From Minisyncoccota bacterium (GTDB taxonomy: Bacteria > Patescibacteriota > Minisyncoccia > Moranbacterales > UBA2206): DNA of 38,752 bases. Shown here one piece after another: positions 16,087 through 23,414 of this stretch. The stretch is taken from NCBI GenBank assembly GCA_031291955.1, contig JARLIA010000008.1, positions 1 to 38,752 on the forward strand. The letters are read 5' to 3'. Both the position numbers and the translations under genes were made by a program. Below the pieces are notes generated by a model. The model made no database searches. It had not been told where the DNA came from and saw only the letters and a program-made list of their open reading frames with translations. How positions within the stretch are numbered: the stretch's first letter is position 1; every line of letters begins with the position of its first letter.

Positions 16087-16719
16087 ATGGCTAGAGATAC
16101 CAATGCAAAATGTAGAAAGTGCCGGCGCGCCGGAGAGAAGCTTTTTTTGAAAGGCGACCGTTGTAATACGCCTAAATGCGCGATTTCTCGGCGGGCTTAT
16201 GCCCCTGGCGTGCATGGAAAGAAACCCAGCCGGAGTTCTAGTGAATATGGCATGCAATTGTCCGTGAAACAAAAGGTGAAGCGTATTTATGGCATTCTGG
16301 AGCGACAATTCCGCTATCATTTTGATGAGGTGAAAAGCAAGAAAGGCGTGACTGGCGATCTTTTGATGGCACGACTCGAAATGCGTCTGGATAACGTGGT
16401 TTATCGGATGGGCTTGGCCAGCTCGCGCTCACTCGCCCGTCAGTTGGTGAATCACGGGCTGATTGTCGTAGACGGCAAGAAATTAACCATTCCCTCGTGC
16501 GAGATCAAAATCGGCCAGACGGTCGGCATCAATCCGACCAAGGCCGGCAATAACTATTTTAAAAATTTGGAACAAGTTATCAAGAATAAGAAAGATTTTC
16601 CAGCCTGGCTCACTTTTGACGCTGCAAAGTCCGAGGGAAAAGTGACCAACCAACCGGAAAAAGCTGACCTTGGCATCAATGTCGACGCCCAGGTGATCGT
16701 GGAATATTACTCAAGATAA
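16087..16719 (+). CDS. rpsD: 30S ribosomal protein S4 (zinc-binding form)
   Basis: S4 nucleates assembly of the 30S body and binds 16S rRNA and mRNA. The 210 residues begin MARDTNAKCRKCRRAGEK. The cysteines (CRKC, then CNTPKC) form the zinc site of C+ type S4. The S4 RNA-binding domain is at about 98-160 (LEMRLDNVVYRMGLA, SRSLARQLVNHGLIVVDGKK). In E. coli S4 represses its own operon through a leader; whether the infA hairpin has that role is open. A 46-bp repeat follows before rpoA. Confidence 0.96.
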   Translation: MARDTNAKCRKCRRAGEKLFLKGDRCNTPKCAISRRAYAPGVHGKKPSRSSSEYGMQLSVKQKVKRIYGILERQFRYHFDEVKSKKGVTGDLLMARLEMRLDNVVYRMGLASSRSLARQLVNHGLIVVDGKKLTIPSCEIKIGQTVGINPTKAGNNYFKNLEQVIKNKKDFPAWLTFDAAKSEGKVTNQPEKADLGINVDAQVIVEYYSR

Positions 16720-16731
16720 ATTAAGTCATAT

Positions 16732-16777
16732 AACGCATAACGCATAACGCGAAACGTTCCACGTTCCACGCTACGCG
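16732..16777 (+). repeat. 46-bp word repeat, copy A (rpsD-rpoA gap)
   Basis: The tract is made of three AACGCATAACGC-like words, two ACGTTCC words and an ACGCTACGCG end. The identical 46 bp recur at 17762-17807, so rpoA lies between direct repeats. The ends ACGCG and CGCGT can pair. It occupies most of the gap and lies just upstream of the start codon. Confidence 0.8.
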
Positions 16778-16788
16778 CTTCAGGATTT

Positions 16789-17754
16789 ATGCAAATATCT
16801 CTTCCGCAAAAACCTAAATATACCGCGATTGATGAAAAGACGAGTCTTTTCGAAATTGACGGCTGCTATCCGGGTTATGGCACGACGGTCGGCAACGCCC
16901 TTCGGCGGGTACTGCTGTCTTCCATGCCGGGCGCGGCCATTACTTCAGTGAAAATTAAGGGCGTGAAGCACGAGTTTTCGACGATTCCTGGCGTAAGCGA
17001 AGATGTTATTCAGATAATCCTGAATTTGAAGCAAGTGCGGTTCAGACTTTTTTCCGACGAACCGGCGACAGTAACTTTGAAGGCCAAGGGCGAGAAAGCT
17101 ATTACGGCCGGGATGTTTGATTGTCCTTCTAATGTGGAAGTGGTCAATTCCGAATTTCCCATTGCCACCATCACCAGTGGAAAGGGCGAGATCGAGATGG
17201 AAATGGAAATTTCCAGCGGTATCGGTTATGTGCCGGTTGAACAGCAGGATCGGGAAAAGAAAGAAGTGGGCGTAATCGCGGTGGATGCCATATATACGCC
17301 AATCAAACGCGTCAACTACACCATTTCCAATATGCGGGTCGGAAAGCGGACTGATTTTGAAAAAATCAGTCTCGAAGTGGCGACTGATGGCAGCATTACT
17401 CCTTTGGAAGCCTTTTCCAAGGCTGTTGATATTTTGGTTGATCAGTTTTCCGTGCTGAAAAGCACGCAGGAGGCCGAGGAAGAAGTGGAGGCGCCGGCGG
17501 AAGAAGTGATGGAAGAGAAGAAGGAAGTTAGGGCGGAAGCGCCTGATCCGAAAAAGACCGAGGTGACCGAACTGAAAAATCTGTCTACTCGGACACTCAA
17601 CGTTTTGGAAAGTAACAAAGTGAAGACAGTCGGTGACATTGTGAAGCTCACTGAAGACCAGCTGAACGAACTGGAAGGTATGGGCGCCAAAGGGATCAAA
17701 GAAATCAAAAAAGCGGTCGGGGACTTTGGGTTGAATTTAAAGAAAGCGGAATAG
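16789..17754 (+). CDS. rpoA: DNA-directed RNA polymerase subunit alpha
   Basis: Alpha dimerises to start assembly of RNA polymerase, and its C-terminal domain contacts UP elements and activators. The N-terminal domain shows EIDGCYPGYGTTVGNALRRVLLSSMPGAAI and the second assembly motif NYTISNMRVGKRTDFEKISLEV. An acidic linker (EEEVEAPAEEVMEEKKEV) precedes the C-terminal helix-hairpin-helix domain (LKNLSTRTLNVLESNKVKTV, ELEGMGAKGIKEIKKAV). Length is 321 residues, normal. It sits in the ribosomal operon in the canonical order and is flanked on both sides by an identical 46-bp repeat. Confidence 0.97.
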   Translation: MQISLPQKPKYTAIDEKTSLFEIDGCYPGYGTTVGNALRRVLLSSMPGAAITSVKIKGVKHEFSTIPGVSEDVIQIILNLKQVRFRLFSDEPATVTLKAKGEKAITAGMFDCPSNVEVVNSEFPIATITSGKGEIEMEMEISSGIGYVPVEQQDREKKEVGVIAVDAIYTPIKRVNYTISNMRVGKRTDFEKISLEVATDGSITPLEAFSKAVDILVDQFSVLKSTQEAEEEVEAPAEEVMEEKKEVRAEAPDPKKTEVTELKNLSTRTLNVLESNKVKTVGDIVKLTEDQLNELEGMGAKGIKEIKKAVGDFGLNLKKAE

Positions 17755-17761
17755 TCGTCAT

Positions 17762-17807
17762 AACGCATAACGCATAACGCGAAACGTTCCACGTTCCACG
17801 CTACGCG
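17762..17807 (+). repeat. 46-bp word repeat, copy B (rpoA-rplQ gap)
   Basis: Identical over 46 bp to 16732-16777. It lies between the rpoA stop and the rplQ start. Recombination between the two copies would delete the essential rpoA gene, so they either arose recently or are held under correction. Confidence 0.8.
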
Positions 17808-17821
17808 TTCCATGATTAAGC

Positions 17822-18190
17822 ATGCAGCATAAGAATAGCACAAAAGAATTTGGACGGACGAGAGACCAGCGGCGGGCGCTTTGGCGCACGATGTTGGGGA
17901 GTTTGATCGTACGCGAAAAGATTACGACCACCGAAGCCAAAGCCAAGGAGCTGAAAAGCCGGATTGACAAAATTGTGAGGAAGGCCAAAAAAGGCAAAGA
18001 GGCGAGTCGGAAAGTGGCGGTCATTCGCGATCTCAAGAATGATATTCCGCTTATGGCGGTAAAAAAGATCACTGGCGAATTTTTGGATAAATTTGAAAAA
18101 AGAAACAGCGGATATTCCCGCGTGATAAAACTGGCGGCCCGGAAAAGCGACGGCGCCAAGATGGCTGTTATTGAATTAATAACCCAGTAG
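17822..18190 (+). CDS. rplQ: 50S ribosomal protein L17
   Basis: L17 is a large-subunit protein near the exit tunnel. The 122 residues show the family start with FGRTRDQRRALWRTMLGSLI, then REKITTTEAKAKELKSRIDK, and end SRVIKLAARKSDGAKMAVIEL. Length is normal. It follows rpoA as usual. Confidence 0.95.
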   Translation: MQHKNSTKEFGRTRDQRRALWRTMLGSLIVREKITTTEAKAKELKSRIDKIVRKAKKGKEASRKVAVIRDLKNDIPLMAVKKITGEFLDKFEKRNSGYSRVIKLAARKSDGAKMAVIELITQ

Positions 18191-18203
18191 CGAAAAAGTA
18201 TTT

Positions 18204-18599
18204 ATGAAAACTATTACTCGAAAATATCATCAATTTGACGCCAAAAGCAAATCTTTTGGGCGCCTGGCGACCGAGATCGCCTTGGTTTTGCGCGGCAAGA
18301 ACAAAGCGGATTTTACGCCCAATATCGACGGTGGGGATTTTGTCGTCGTGATCAATACCGATAATCTCAAAGCAACAGGCGGCAAGATGGACAAAAAGAT
18401 ATATCATTATTTCAGCGGTTATCCGGGAGGAGTCCGGAATGTCGCGCTGAAAGATAAGATAAAGCAAGATTCCCGGGAAGTGATCAAGGAAGCAGTCTAT
18501 GGCATGCTCTGCAAGAACAAGCTGCGTGACCGGATGATGACCAGACTCAAGATTTATAAAGACGACAAGCACGAACATAAGATAGAAATCACTCACTAA
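18204..18599 (+). CDS. rplM: 50S ribosomal protein L13
   Basis: L13 is an early assembly protein of the large subunit. The 131 residues contain DAKSKSFGRLATEIALVLRG, NIDGGDFVVVINTDNLKATG, KIYHYFSGYPGGVR and the AVYGMLCKNKLRDRMM segment. Length is a little under the usual 142. It pairs with rpsI downstream, the normal rplM-rpsI order, and is 13 bp after rplQ. Confidence 0.95.
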   Translation: MKTITRKYHQFDAKSKSFGRLATEIALVLRGKNKADFTPNIDGGDFVVVINTDNLKATGGKMDKKIYHYFSGYPGGVRNVALKDKIKQDSREVIKEAVYGMLCKNKLRDRMMTRLKIYKDDKHEHKIEITH

Positions 18600-18625
18600 T
18601 TTTCAAATTTAAAATTGTCAGACAT

Positions 18626-19084
18626 ATGGCTACCAAGAAAGTTACTAAAAAAGAAGAAGCAACGGAGAAAAAAGAAACTGCCGAGAAAGGCAAGTATTTT
18701 TATGCAGTCGGCAGACGGAAGACGGCCGTGGCCAAAATCAAGCTTTATGAGTCCAAGGGCAGCCAGAATACCATTGTGATCAATGAACGTGCGCTGGAAA
18801 AATATTTTCCGCTGGATCGCTTGTCTGAAGTGGCCAAATCTCCGCTGGCGTTGGCCGGCGAAGGCTCCAAATTTGAAGCGGTGATAAGAGTCCTTGGTGG
18901 CGGCGTGAACGCCCAAGCCGAAGCGATCCGGTTGGGTATCTCGCGCGCACTAGTGGTGTTTGACGAAACGCTCAAAAAATCTTTGAAGGACAAAAAATTC
19001 CTTACCCGCGATTCACGCGAAGTGGAACGCAAAAAGGCCGGTCTCAAAAAAGCCCGCAAGAGTCCGCAGTGGGCGAAGCGCTAA
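18626..19084 (+). CDS. rpsI: 30S ribosomal protein S9 with charged N-terminal extension
   Basis: S9 sits in the head of the small subunit; its C-terminal arginine tail reaches P-site tRNA. Core motifs are YFYAVGRRKTAVAKIKLYE, VLGGGVNAQAEAIRLGISRA and the end KKARKSPQWAKR. About 23 extra Lys/Glu/Thr-rich residues precede the core. The usual QFSKR C-terminus is here QWAKR. It is the last gene of the operon before a strong terminator. Confidence 0.95.
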   Translation: MATKKVTKKEEATEKKETAEKGKYFYAVGRRKTAVAKIKLYESKGSQNTIVINERALEKYFPLDRLSEVAKSPLALAGEGSKFEAVIRVLGGGVNAQAEAIRLGISRALVVFDETLKKSLKDKKFLTRDSREVERKKAGLKKARKSPQWAKR

Positions 19085-19105
19085 AAAAGTTTCCTTCATT
19101 ATTTT

Positions 19106-19150
19106 CCTCTCCTTTGGGAGAGGATGTCCGGTACTCCGGACAGGTGAGGG
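19106..19150. repeat. double-hairpin intergenic repeat
   Basis: CCTCTCC/GGAGAGG (19106-19123) and TGTCCGG/CCGGACA (19125-19142) form two neighbouring hairpins, ending GGTGAGGG. The layout is typical of mobile palindromic units in CPR genomes. There is no T-tract, so it does not itself terminate transcription. Confidence 0.6.
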
Positions 19151-19182
19151 AAAATCGGATTCGAGTACATTTCATATCACAT

Positions 19183-19213
19183 AAAAAAATCTCCCAGCGA
19201 TGGGAGGTTTTTT
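19183..19213 (+). terminator. intrinsic terminator of the ribosomal operon
   Basis: CTCCCA GCGA TGGGAG, flanked by an A-run before and a T-run after (GTTTTTT), gives a strong tetraloop terminator. The A-run also makes it usable from the other strand. Confidence 0.9.
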
Positions 19214-19229
19214 GCTTTTGTGGTATAAT
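19203..19229 (+). promoter_or_regulatory. extended -10 promoter of the DUF2892 gene
   Basis: TATAAT at 19224-19229 is preceded by TGG and by TTTTG, repeating the string seen before the pilM/ftsA-like gene. No good -35 box is visible. It starts inside the T-run of the preceding terminator. Confidence 0.65.
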
Positions 19230-19271
19230 ATAACCAGCGATTTTCGCGGTTAATTATTAAGGTCAAAAAAT

Positions 19272-19475
19272 ATGACCAAAAATGAAAGTTCGGTGGACCA
19301 CTGGGTGCGGGCGGTGCTGGGGGTGGTTGTCCTCTGGTTCTCATACGCCAGCCTTTCCGGCTGGGAGATGTGGGTCGGTTACATTATCGGCCTGGCGCTT
19401 CTTGTTACGGCCGCGACCGGCTATTGTTGGCTCTACCAAGTGCTCGGGATGAGCACGAAAAAACAAGGTCAATAA
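19272..19475 (+). CDS. DUF2892-type small inner membrane protein
   Basis: The 67-residue protein has two membrane helices (VRAVLGVVVLWFSYASL and MWVGYIIGLALLVTAATGYCWLYQVLG) around a short turn. The pattern VDHWVRAVLG with GYCWLYQVLG at the end matches the DUF2892 family, the membrane part of YgaP-like proteins, where CP(L/I)Y..LG is usual. Here the CP pair is CW. Function is unknown. It is monocistronic, between two terminators. Confidence 0.7.
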   Translation: MTKNESSVDHWVRAVLGVVVLWFSYASLSGWEMWVGYIIGLALLVTAATGYCWLYQVLGMSTKKQGQ

Positions 19476-19506
19476 AAAAGACAAGCTTTGACGCTTGTCT
19501 TTTTTA
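19474..19506. terminator. bidirectional terminator between DUF2892 gene and rpmE
   Basis: AAAAAAGACAAGC and GCTTGTCTTTTTT form a perfect 13-bp stem around TTTGAC. T-runs on both strands let it end both convergent transcripts. Confidence 0.9.
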
Positions 19507-19527
19507 AAAAACGCAAAAGAAAGAAGA

Positions 19528-19824
19528 TTATTTTTTCTTCTTTTTGGAAACCACTTTCTTGGTTTCGGCTTTGGGTTTTCTGGTGCGTTCCTTTTTCTCG
19601 GAAGTAACCTTTTTCTTTGAAGCGGCTTTTTCGGCCATCTTCTTGAAGCGTTCGACCCGGCCGGTCGTGTCCATCATTTTCTTTTTGCCGGTGTAGAGCG
19701 GATGACAGGCGGAGCAAATTTCCACTTTCATTTCGGCCACGGTCGAGCCCGCCTCGATCACGTTGCCACAGGCGCAAATTATTTTGGCATCAGGATAATA
19801 CTGGGGATGGGTGTTCTTTTTCAT
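19528..19824 (-). CDS. rpmE: 50S ribosomal protein L31 with basic C-terminal tail
   Basis: L31 bridges the two ribosomal subunits. The core begins [20 protein letters not shown] and holds the zinc ligands of the C+ form (CACG and CSACH), then [20 protein letters not shown]. About 30 Lys/Arg/Glu-rich residues follow, giving 98 residues against about 70 normally. I start at 19824; the longer frame would translate promoter sequence. It is transcribed opposite to its neighbours. Confidence 0.94.
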   Translation of the reverse strand: MKKNTHPQYYPDAKIICACGNVIEAGSTVAEMKVEICSACHPLYTGKKKMMDTTGRVERFKKMAEKAASKKKVTSEKKERTRKPKAETKKVVSKKKKK

Positions 19825-19874
19825 AGATATTAATAGGTTTGTTAACCAATAAACACTAGCATACCCCGGGAAAA

Positions 19875-19903
19875 TTGACAAGAGGGCGCTGGGCTGGTAT
19901 ATT
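19875..19903 (+). promoter_or_regulatory. promoter of rpsB-tsf
   Basis: TTGACA at 19875-19880, a 17-bp spacer and TATATT at 19898-19903, preceded by TGG. This is the best promoter in the window and gives a transcript with a leader of about 140 nt. Confidence 0.8.
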
Positions 19904-19922
19904 GGATGAGTAACAAAATACA

Positions 19923-20032
19923 TATATTCCAGGGGCTTTTATCCTGTCCCCGCCTTGGCGGGGTAAATTTAAGCCAAATTCCCGAAAGGGGAAAACTGGA
20001 ATATAGAAGCTTTCCGCCATCGAGGCGGAGAG
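19923..20032 (+). ncRNA. structured 5' leader of rpsB (candidate ribosomal-protein leader)
   Basis: A perfect 10-bp stem (TATATTCCAG 19923-19932 with CTGGAATATA 19996-20005) closes a multibranch region. Inside are GGCTT/AAGCC (19934-19938/19971-19975) enclosing CCCCGCC TT GGCGGGG (19948-19963), and a GAAA-tetraloop hairpin (TTCCC/GGG-GAA, 19979-19993). A further 9-bp hairpin CTTTCCGCC/GGCGGAGAG (20010-20032) stands before the rpsB Shine-Dalgarno AAGGA. The layout, between promoter and rpsB, suggests S2 feedback or another regulatory RNA. I do not recognise it as a named class. Confidence 0.65.
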
Positions 20033-20053
20033 ATAATAATTAAGGAAAAAACA

Positions 20054-20890
20054 ATGGAAAAAGTAAACACCGGATCAGCCGCGGCTGATCAAAAAAAGCC
20101 GGCCCAAAGTCAAACTTTGGACCATTTCGCCGATTTTGATTTCGGCAAGCTGGAAATCAATGTCGAGGCGATGTTTAAAAGTGGGGTCCATTTCGGCCAT
20201 CACAAATCGCGCCGGAATCCCAAAATGGACGAGTATATTTTCACTACCAAAAACGGAGTGAACATATTGAATTTGGAAAAGACGGCTGAGAAACTGAAAG
20301 AAGCGATTGACTTCATGACTCAAACTGTCGCCGAAGGGAAAGATATTCTTTTTGTCGGCACCAAAAAACAAGCCAAAAGGATCGTCGAGTCGGCCGCTCA
20401 GCGTGCGGAGATGCCATATGTCACCGAGCGTTGGCTGGGCGGAACATTTACCAATTTTCCCATCATCTCGGAGCGGACCCGCTATTTGCGCCAAGGTTTG
20501 GAAAAAATGGCCAAAGGTGAATATGCCAAGTACACCAAATTCGAGCAGATGAAATTTAAAGAAGAATTGGAGCGGTTGGAACGGAAGATGGGCGGCATCA
20601 AGAATATGGAGAAATTGCCCGGCGCCGTTTTCGTAACTTCGACGCTGGAGGACAATTTGGCCATCAAAGAGGCGGCGGTCAAAGATATTCCGGTGATCGC
20701 TCTGGTTGACACCAATTCCAATCCGGAAGGCGTCAGCTATCCTATTCCGGCCAACGAAGATGCTGTGTCGTCACTCAAGCTCATTCTTGGATATATGGTC
20801 AAAGCTGTTCTGGAAGGCAAGGCGAAAAAAGCGGCAACGGTTAAGCTGGAAGCCAAGGAGGAAGTGAAGGTGGAGAATAAGAAAAATTAA
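20054..20890 (+). CDS. rpsB: 30S ribosomal protein S2
   Basis: S2 binds late to the small subunit at the head-body junction and is needed to recruit S1 where S1 exists. The 278 residues include VEAMFKSGVHFGHHKSRRNPKM, NGVNILNLEKTAEKL, ILFVGTKKQAKRIVESAA, RWLGGTFTNFPIISER and DIPVIALVDTNSNPEGVSYPIPANEDA, all diagnostic. About 30 residues precede the core, and a Lys/Glu-rich tail follows. AAGGA lies 6-11 nt upstream of the ATG, one of the few clear Shine-Dalgarno sites among the ribosomal genes here. Confidence 0.96.
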   Translation: MEKVNTGSAAADQKKPAQSQTLDHFADFDFGKLEINVEAMFKSGVHFGHHKSRRNPKMDEYIFTTKNGVNILNLEKTAEKLKEAIDFMTQTVAEGKDILFVGTKKQAKRIVESAAQRAEMPYVTERWLGGTFTNFPIISERTRYLRQGLEKMAKGEYAKYTKFEQMKFKEELERLERKMGGIKNMEKLPGAVFVTSTLEDNLAIKEAAVKDIPVIALVDTNSNPEGVSYPIPANEDAVSSLKLILGYMVKAVLEGKAKKAATVKLEAKEEVKVENKKN

Positions 20891-20912
20891 GTGACTTAAG
20901 AAACTTAACGAT

Positions 20913-21494
20913 ATGACTCTTGAACAAATAAAAAAATTGCGCGAGCGGACCGGAGCGGGAATTGTGGAAGTCAAAAAAGCCTTGGTGGAAGCGGAGGGAG
21001 ACGAAAACAAAGCCATTGAAATCCTGAAGAAAAAAGGACTAGAGAAAGCGGGAAAGAAATCCGAAAGAACCACCCAAGAAGGCGTTGTAGTAAGCTATAT
21101 TCATTCTAATGGACGGGTGGGCGCTATGGTAAAGCTTTTGTCCGAGACTGATTTCGTGGCCCGGAATGACGAATTTCAGACATTGGCCCGGGATATCGCC
21201 ATGCACATTACCGCCATGAATCCCAAATATATCCGACCGGAAGATGTGGACGCGGATTTGGTTGAAAAAGAAAAGGAAATCTGGGTCGAACAACTCAAAA
21301 GGGATGGCAAGCCGGAAAATATCATGACTAAGATTATTTCCGGCAAAGAGAAGAAATTTCGGGAAGATCTGGCGCTTCTCACCCAAGCCTACGTTAAGAA
21401 TCCGGATCAGACAGTGGATGAGTTGATTAAGACGCATATCGGAAAAATCGGAGAGAATATTCAGGTGGGAGACTTTGCGCGGTTGGAACTGTAA
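20913..21494 (+). CDS. tsf: elongation factor Ts (short form)
   Basis: EF-Ts exchanges GDP for GTP on EF-Tu. The 193 residues contain the N-terminal UBA-like domain (LEQIKKLRERTGAGIVEVKKAL) and the core with the TDFVARNDEF motif that contacts EF-Tu. Only one core subdomain is present, so length is near the short Thermus-type EF-Ts rather than the E. coli form of 283. It follows rpsB by 22 bp, the universal rpsB-tsf pair. Confidence 0.95.
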   Translation: MTLEQIKKLRERTGAGIVEVKKALVEAEGDENKAIEILKKKGLEKAGKKSERTTQEGVVVSYIHSNGRVGAMVKLLSETDFVARNDEFQTLARDIAMHITAMNPKYIRPEDVDADLVEKEKEIWVEQLKRDGKPENIMTKIISGKEKKFREDLALLTQAYVKNPDQTVDELIKTHIGKIGENIQVGDFARLEL

Positions 21495-21592
21495 TCGCGA
21501 AAGCCGAGCGAAGATAAGCGAATAAGAGCGAACAAAATTAGCAAATTTGCTCCCATTCGTCAAAATTCGCGCTGCCTTAGCGAGTATCGATT
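21495..21592. repeat. word-repeat spacer with palindrome
   Basis: The tsf-PSP1 gap consists of GCGAA/AAGCGAATAAGAGCGAA words on the left and TTCGTC/AATTCGCG words on the right, around the 12-bp palindrome AGCAAATTTGCT at 21540-21551. No promoter or T-tract is evident. The start of the next gene follows directly. Confidence 0.5.
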
Positions 21593-22369
21593 ATGTCTAA
21601 CGTTTTGGTTTTAATATATCCCTGGGAAAATCCGGGACTGTACACCAGCTCTTTTGAAGTAGAGAAAGGCGATAAGGTTATTGTGCCTTTGGAAAACGGC
21701 AATGAATTGGGAATTGTCGCGGATGTCGATATAGCGGCCAAAGATGAACCGGCGGAAAAAATAGTACGGATCGCAACAGCGCGAGATGTCGAGGCTTATG
21801 AAAAGCATGAAGCTGAAAAAGCGGAATTGCTTGAAGCTTGCCGCGAAGAGATCAAGACTCAAGAATTGCCCATGAAACTGATTGATGCCCGAGGAAGTCT
21901 CGATGGAAAGCAGATAATTTTTGTCTTTACGGCGGACGGTCGGGTGGATTTTCGGGAATTGGTCAAGGTCATGGCCAAAAAGTTTAAGCGGTTGATCCGG
22001 ATGCAACAGATCGGCTCGCGCGACGAGGCTCGGAAGTTGGGCGGCTATGGCATTTGCGGCCGGGAGCTCTGCTGTGTCAAATTTCCCGGCAGCATCCCGA
22101 GCATTACAACCGATATGGCCCGCGTCCAGCAAATCGCGCACCGCGGTACGGAAAGAATCTCCGGCCTTTGCGGACGTCTGATGTGTTGCTTGGCTTACGA
22201 AGCGGAACAATACAAGAAACTTTTGGAAGGCATGCCGGAACTCTATAGCGTTGTAACGACGCCGGAAGGGAAAGCGACCGTCATCGAAATCAACGCGGAA
22301 ACTCAAGAAGTGAAGGTCAAGACGGAAAGTGGCAAGTACGTGGTTTTTAAGAAAGAAGATTTTAGATAA
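21593..22369 (+). CDS. PSP1 domain protein of the RicT (YaaT) type
   Basis: The 258-residue protein has the PSP1 C-terminal domain. The cysteine motifs CGRELCC (C155, C160, C161) and CGRLMCC (C193, C198, C199), followed by LAYE, are those of RicT. In Bacillus RicT works with RicA and RicF, carries Fe-S clusters and helps RNase Y mature mRNAs. RicA and RicF are not seen here, so the partner set may differ. It lies behind rpsB-tsf and before a TPR protein gene, in a plausible single unit. Confidence 0.85.
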   Translation: MSNVLVLIYPWENPGLYTSSFEVEKGDKVIVPLENGNELGIVADVDIAAKDEPAEKIVRIATARDVEAYEKHEAEKAELLEACREEIKTQELPMKLIDARGSLDGKQIIFVFTADGRVDFRELVKVMAKKFKRLIRMQQIGSRDEARKLGGYGICGRELCCVKFPGSIPSITTDMARVQQIAHRGTERISGLCGRLMCCLAYEAEQYKKLLEGMPELYSVVTTPEGKATVIEINAETQEVKVKTESGKYVVFKKEDFR

Positions 22370-22409
22370 ATCGCGAAAGCCCATTCGCGAATTAATATCG
22401 GCGATTATA

Positions 22410-23144
22410 ATGTTATATTCAATCATTCCTCCCATCCTCATTATCCTGTCTCTTATCGGAATCATCCTGTTTCTCATGAAGAAAGCGCCGGAGGCGGCCC
22501 GCCTGGAGGAACAAGATAAGAAGAATGTTTTCAGTCGGGTGAGTTCGGCCGAAGATATTTTGAAAGAATCCGCGCCGGCTTTCATGCCGGGAATGGTTAA
22601 TGATTTGAAACAAAAATTTTCTGCCGTTCCTCAAAAAACAAGCGGGGCTGTCAAAGCGGGTTTTTCCAAATTGTCCGGTGCGGGAAAAATATTTTCCGGC
22701 GTTGGGAAATTGACTAAGAGAAAAAATAATCCGAATCTGGACGGTTTTGAAAAAGAACCGGTTGGCGATGAAAGGTGGAAAGAAAAATTCAGGCTCTATG
22801 AAGAAAAACAAGATGTTCAGACTGAAAACGCGCCATCCGTTCGGGTGGAAATTCCCGCCCGGAAAAATGGAATATCCCGGCCGACCATCAGTTCCGAAAT
22901 AGCGGTTCCATCCAGGATGGTTGTCCAAGGAAGAAAAAAAGAGGCTTTTGAGAATATTCTTATCGACAGAATCGCGGCCAATCCGAAAGACACGGAAGCA
23001 TACGAGAGGCTGGGGGAATATTATATCGAGATCCGGAGCTTGAAAGACGCCAAGGAATGTTTCAAGCAAGTTATAAGGATTGATCCGAAAAACAAGAGTG
23101 TGAAGATGAAAATGCGGAGGTTGGAGCGGATGCTGGGGCGTTGA
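22410..23144 (+). CDS. membrane-anchored TPR protein
   Basis: The 244-residue protein starts at ATG 22410 (MLYSIIPPILIILSLIGIIL). The longer frame from 22329 would overlap the PSP1 gene. Residues 1-24 form one membrane anchor. A basic, Ser/Gly/Lys-rich linker follows. Residues about 185-240 (RIAANPKDTEAYERLGEYYI, KDAKECFKQVIRIDPKNKSV) are about 1.5 tetratricopeptide repeats. Such anchors usually bind partner proteins at the inner membrane face. No specific function can be given. Confidence 0.7.
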   Translation: MLYSIIPPILIILSLIGIILFLMKKAPEAARLEEQDKKNVFSRVSSAEDILKESAPAFMPGMVNDLKQKFSAVPQKTSGAVKAGFSKLSGAGKIFSGVGKLTKRKNNPNLDGFEKEPVGDERWKEKFRLYEEKQDVQTENAPSVRVEIPARKNGISRPTISSEIAVPSRMVVQGRKKEAFENILIDRIAANPKDTEAYERLGEYYIEIRSLKDAKECFKQVIRIDPKNKSVKMKMRRLERMLGR

Positions 23145-23147
23145 GCC

Positions 23148-23257
23148 GGCCCGCCAGATTTTCTCGTTTTATTATTTTCCAACAACCATATGATATAGTT
23201 AAGCTTATATAGTTAGTTGTTGTTGAATATGAAATTGGAAAATCAAGCGGGCGGGCC
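23148..23257. repeat. nested inverted repeat (MITE-like) abutting the tRNA cluster
   Basis: GGCCCGCC at 23148-23155 pairs with GGCGGGCC at 23250-23257, GATTTTC (23157-23163) with GAAAATC (23238-23244), and CAACAAC (23180-23186) with GTTGTTG (23216-23222). The right arm includes the first three bases of the split tRNA-Thr. It fills the gap after the TPR gene. Terminator, MITE and processing hairpin all remain possible. Confidence 0.6.
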
Positions 23258-23276
23258 GACTTAGCTCAGTGGTAGA

Positions 23277-23313
23277 CCTTGCCCGCAATGCTTCGCATAG
23301 CGATGCAGGCGGG
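23277..23313. repeat. REP-like palindrome inside the split tRNA
   Basis: TTGCCCGC and GCGGGGCAA bracket GCATAGC/GATGC-type inner pairs, giving a GC-rich hairpin of about 40 nt. The sequence type (GCTTCGCATAGCGATGCAGG) is a short palindromic element rather than tRNA. Confidence 0.6.
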
Positions 23314-23342
23314 GCAACGCTTTTGCCCGCCCGCCTTGACAT

Positions 23343-23414
23343 GCCGGCTTAGCTCAGTGGTAGAGCAACGCTTTTGTAAAGCGAAGGTCGTCAGTTCAAA
23401 TCTGACAGCCGGCT
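23343..23414 (+). tRNA. tRNA-Thr(UGU)
   Basis: A 72-nt cloverleaf: acceptor GCCGGCT/AGCCGGC, D-arm GCTC AGTGGTA GAGC, anticodon loop TTTGTAA with anticodon TGT, variable AGGTC, T-stem GTCAG/CTGAC, discriminator T. The outermost anticodon-stem pair is an A-A mismatch. CCA is not encoded; CA follows the discriminator. It lies inside the split copy. Confidence 0.92.

Noticed and set aside
16732-17807. CRISPR array
   Set aside because: There are only two repeat copies about 1 kb apart with rpoA between them, and no cas genes or regular spacers.
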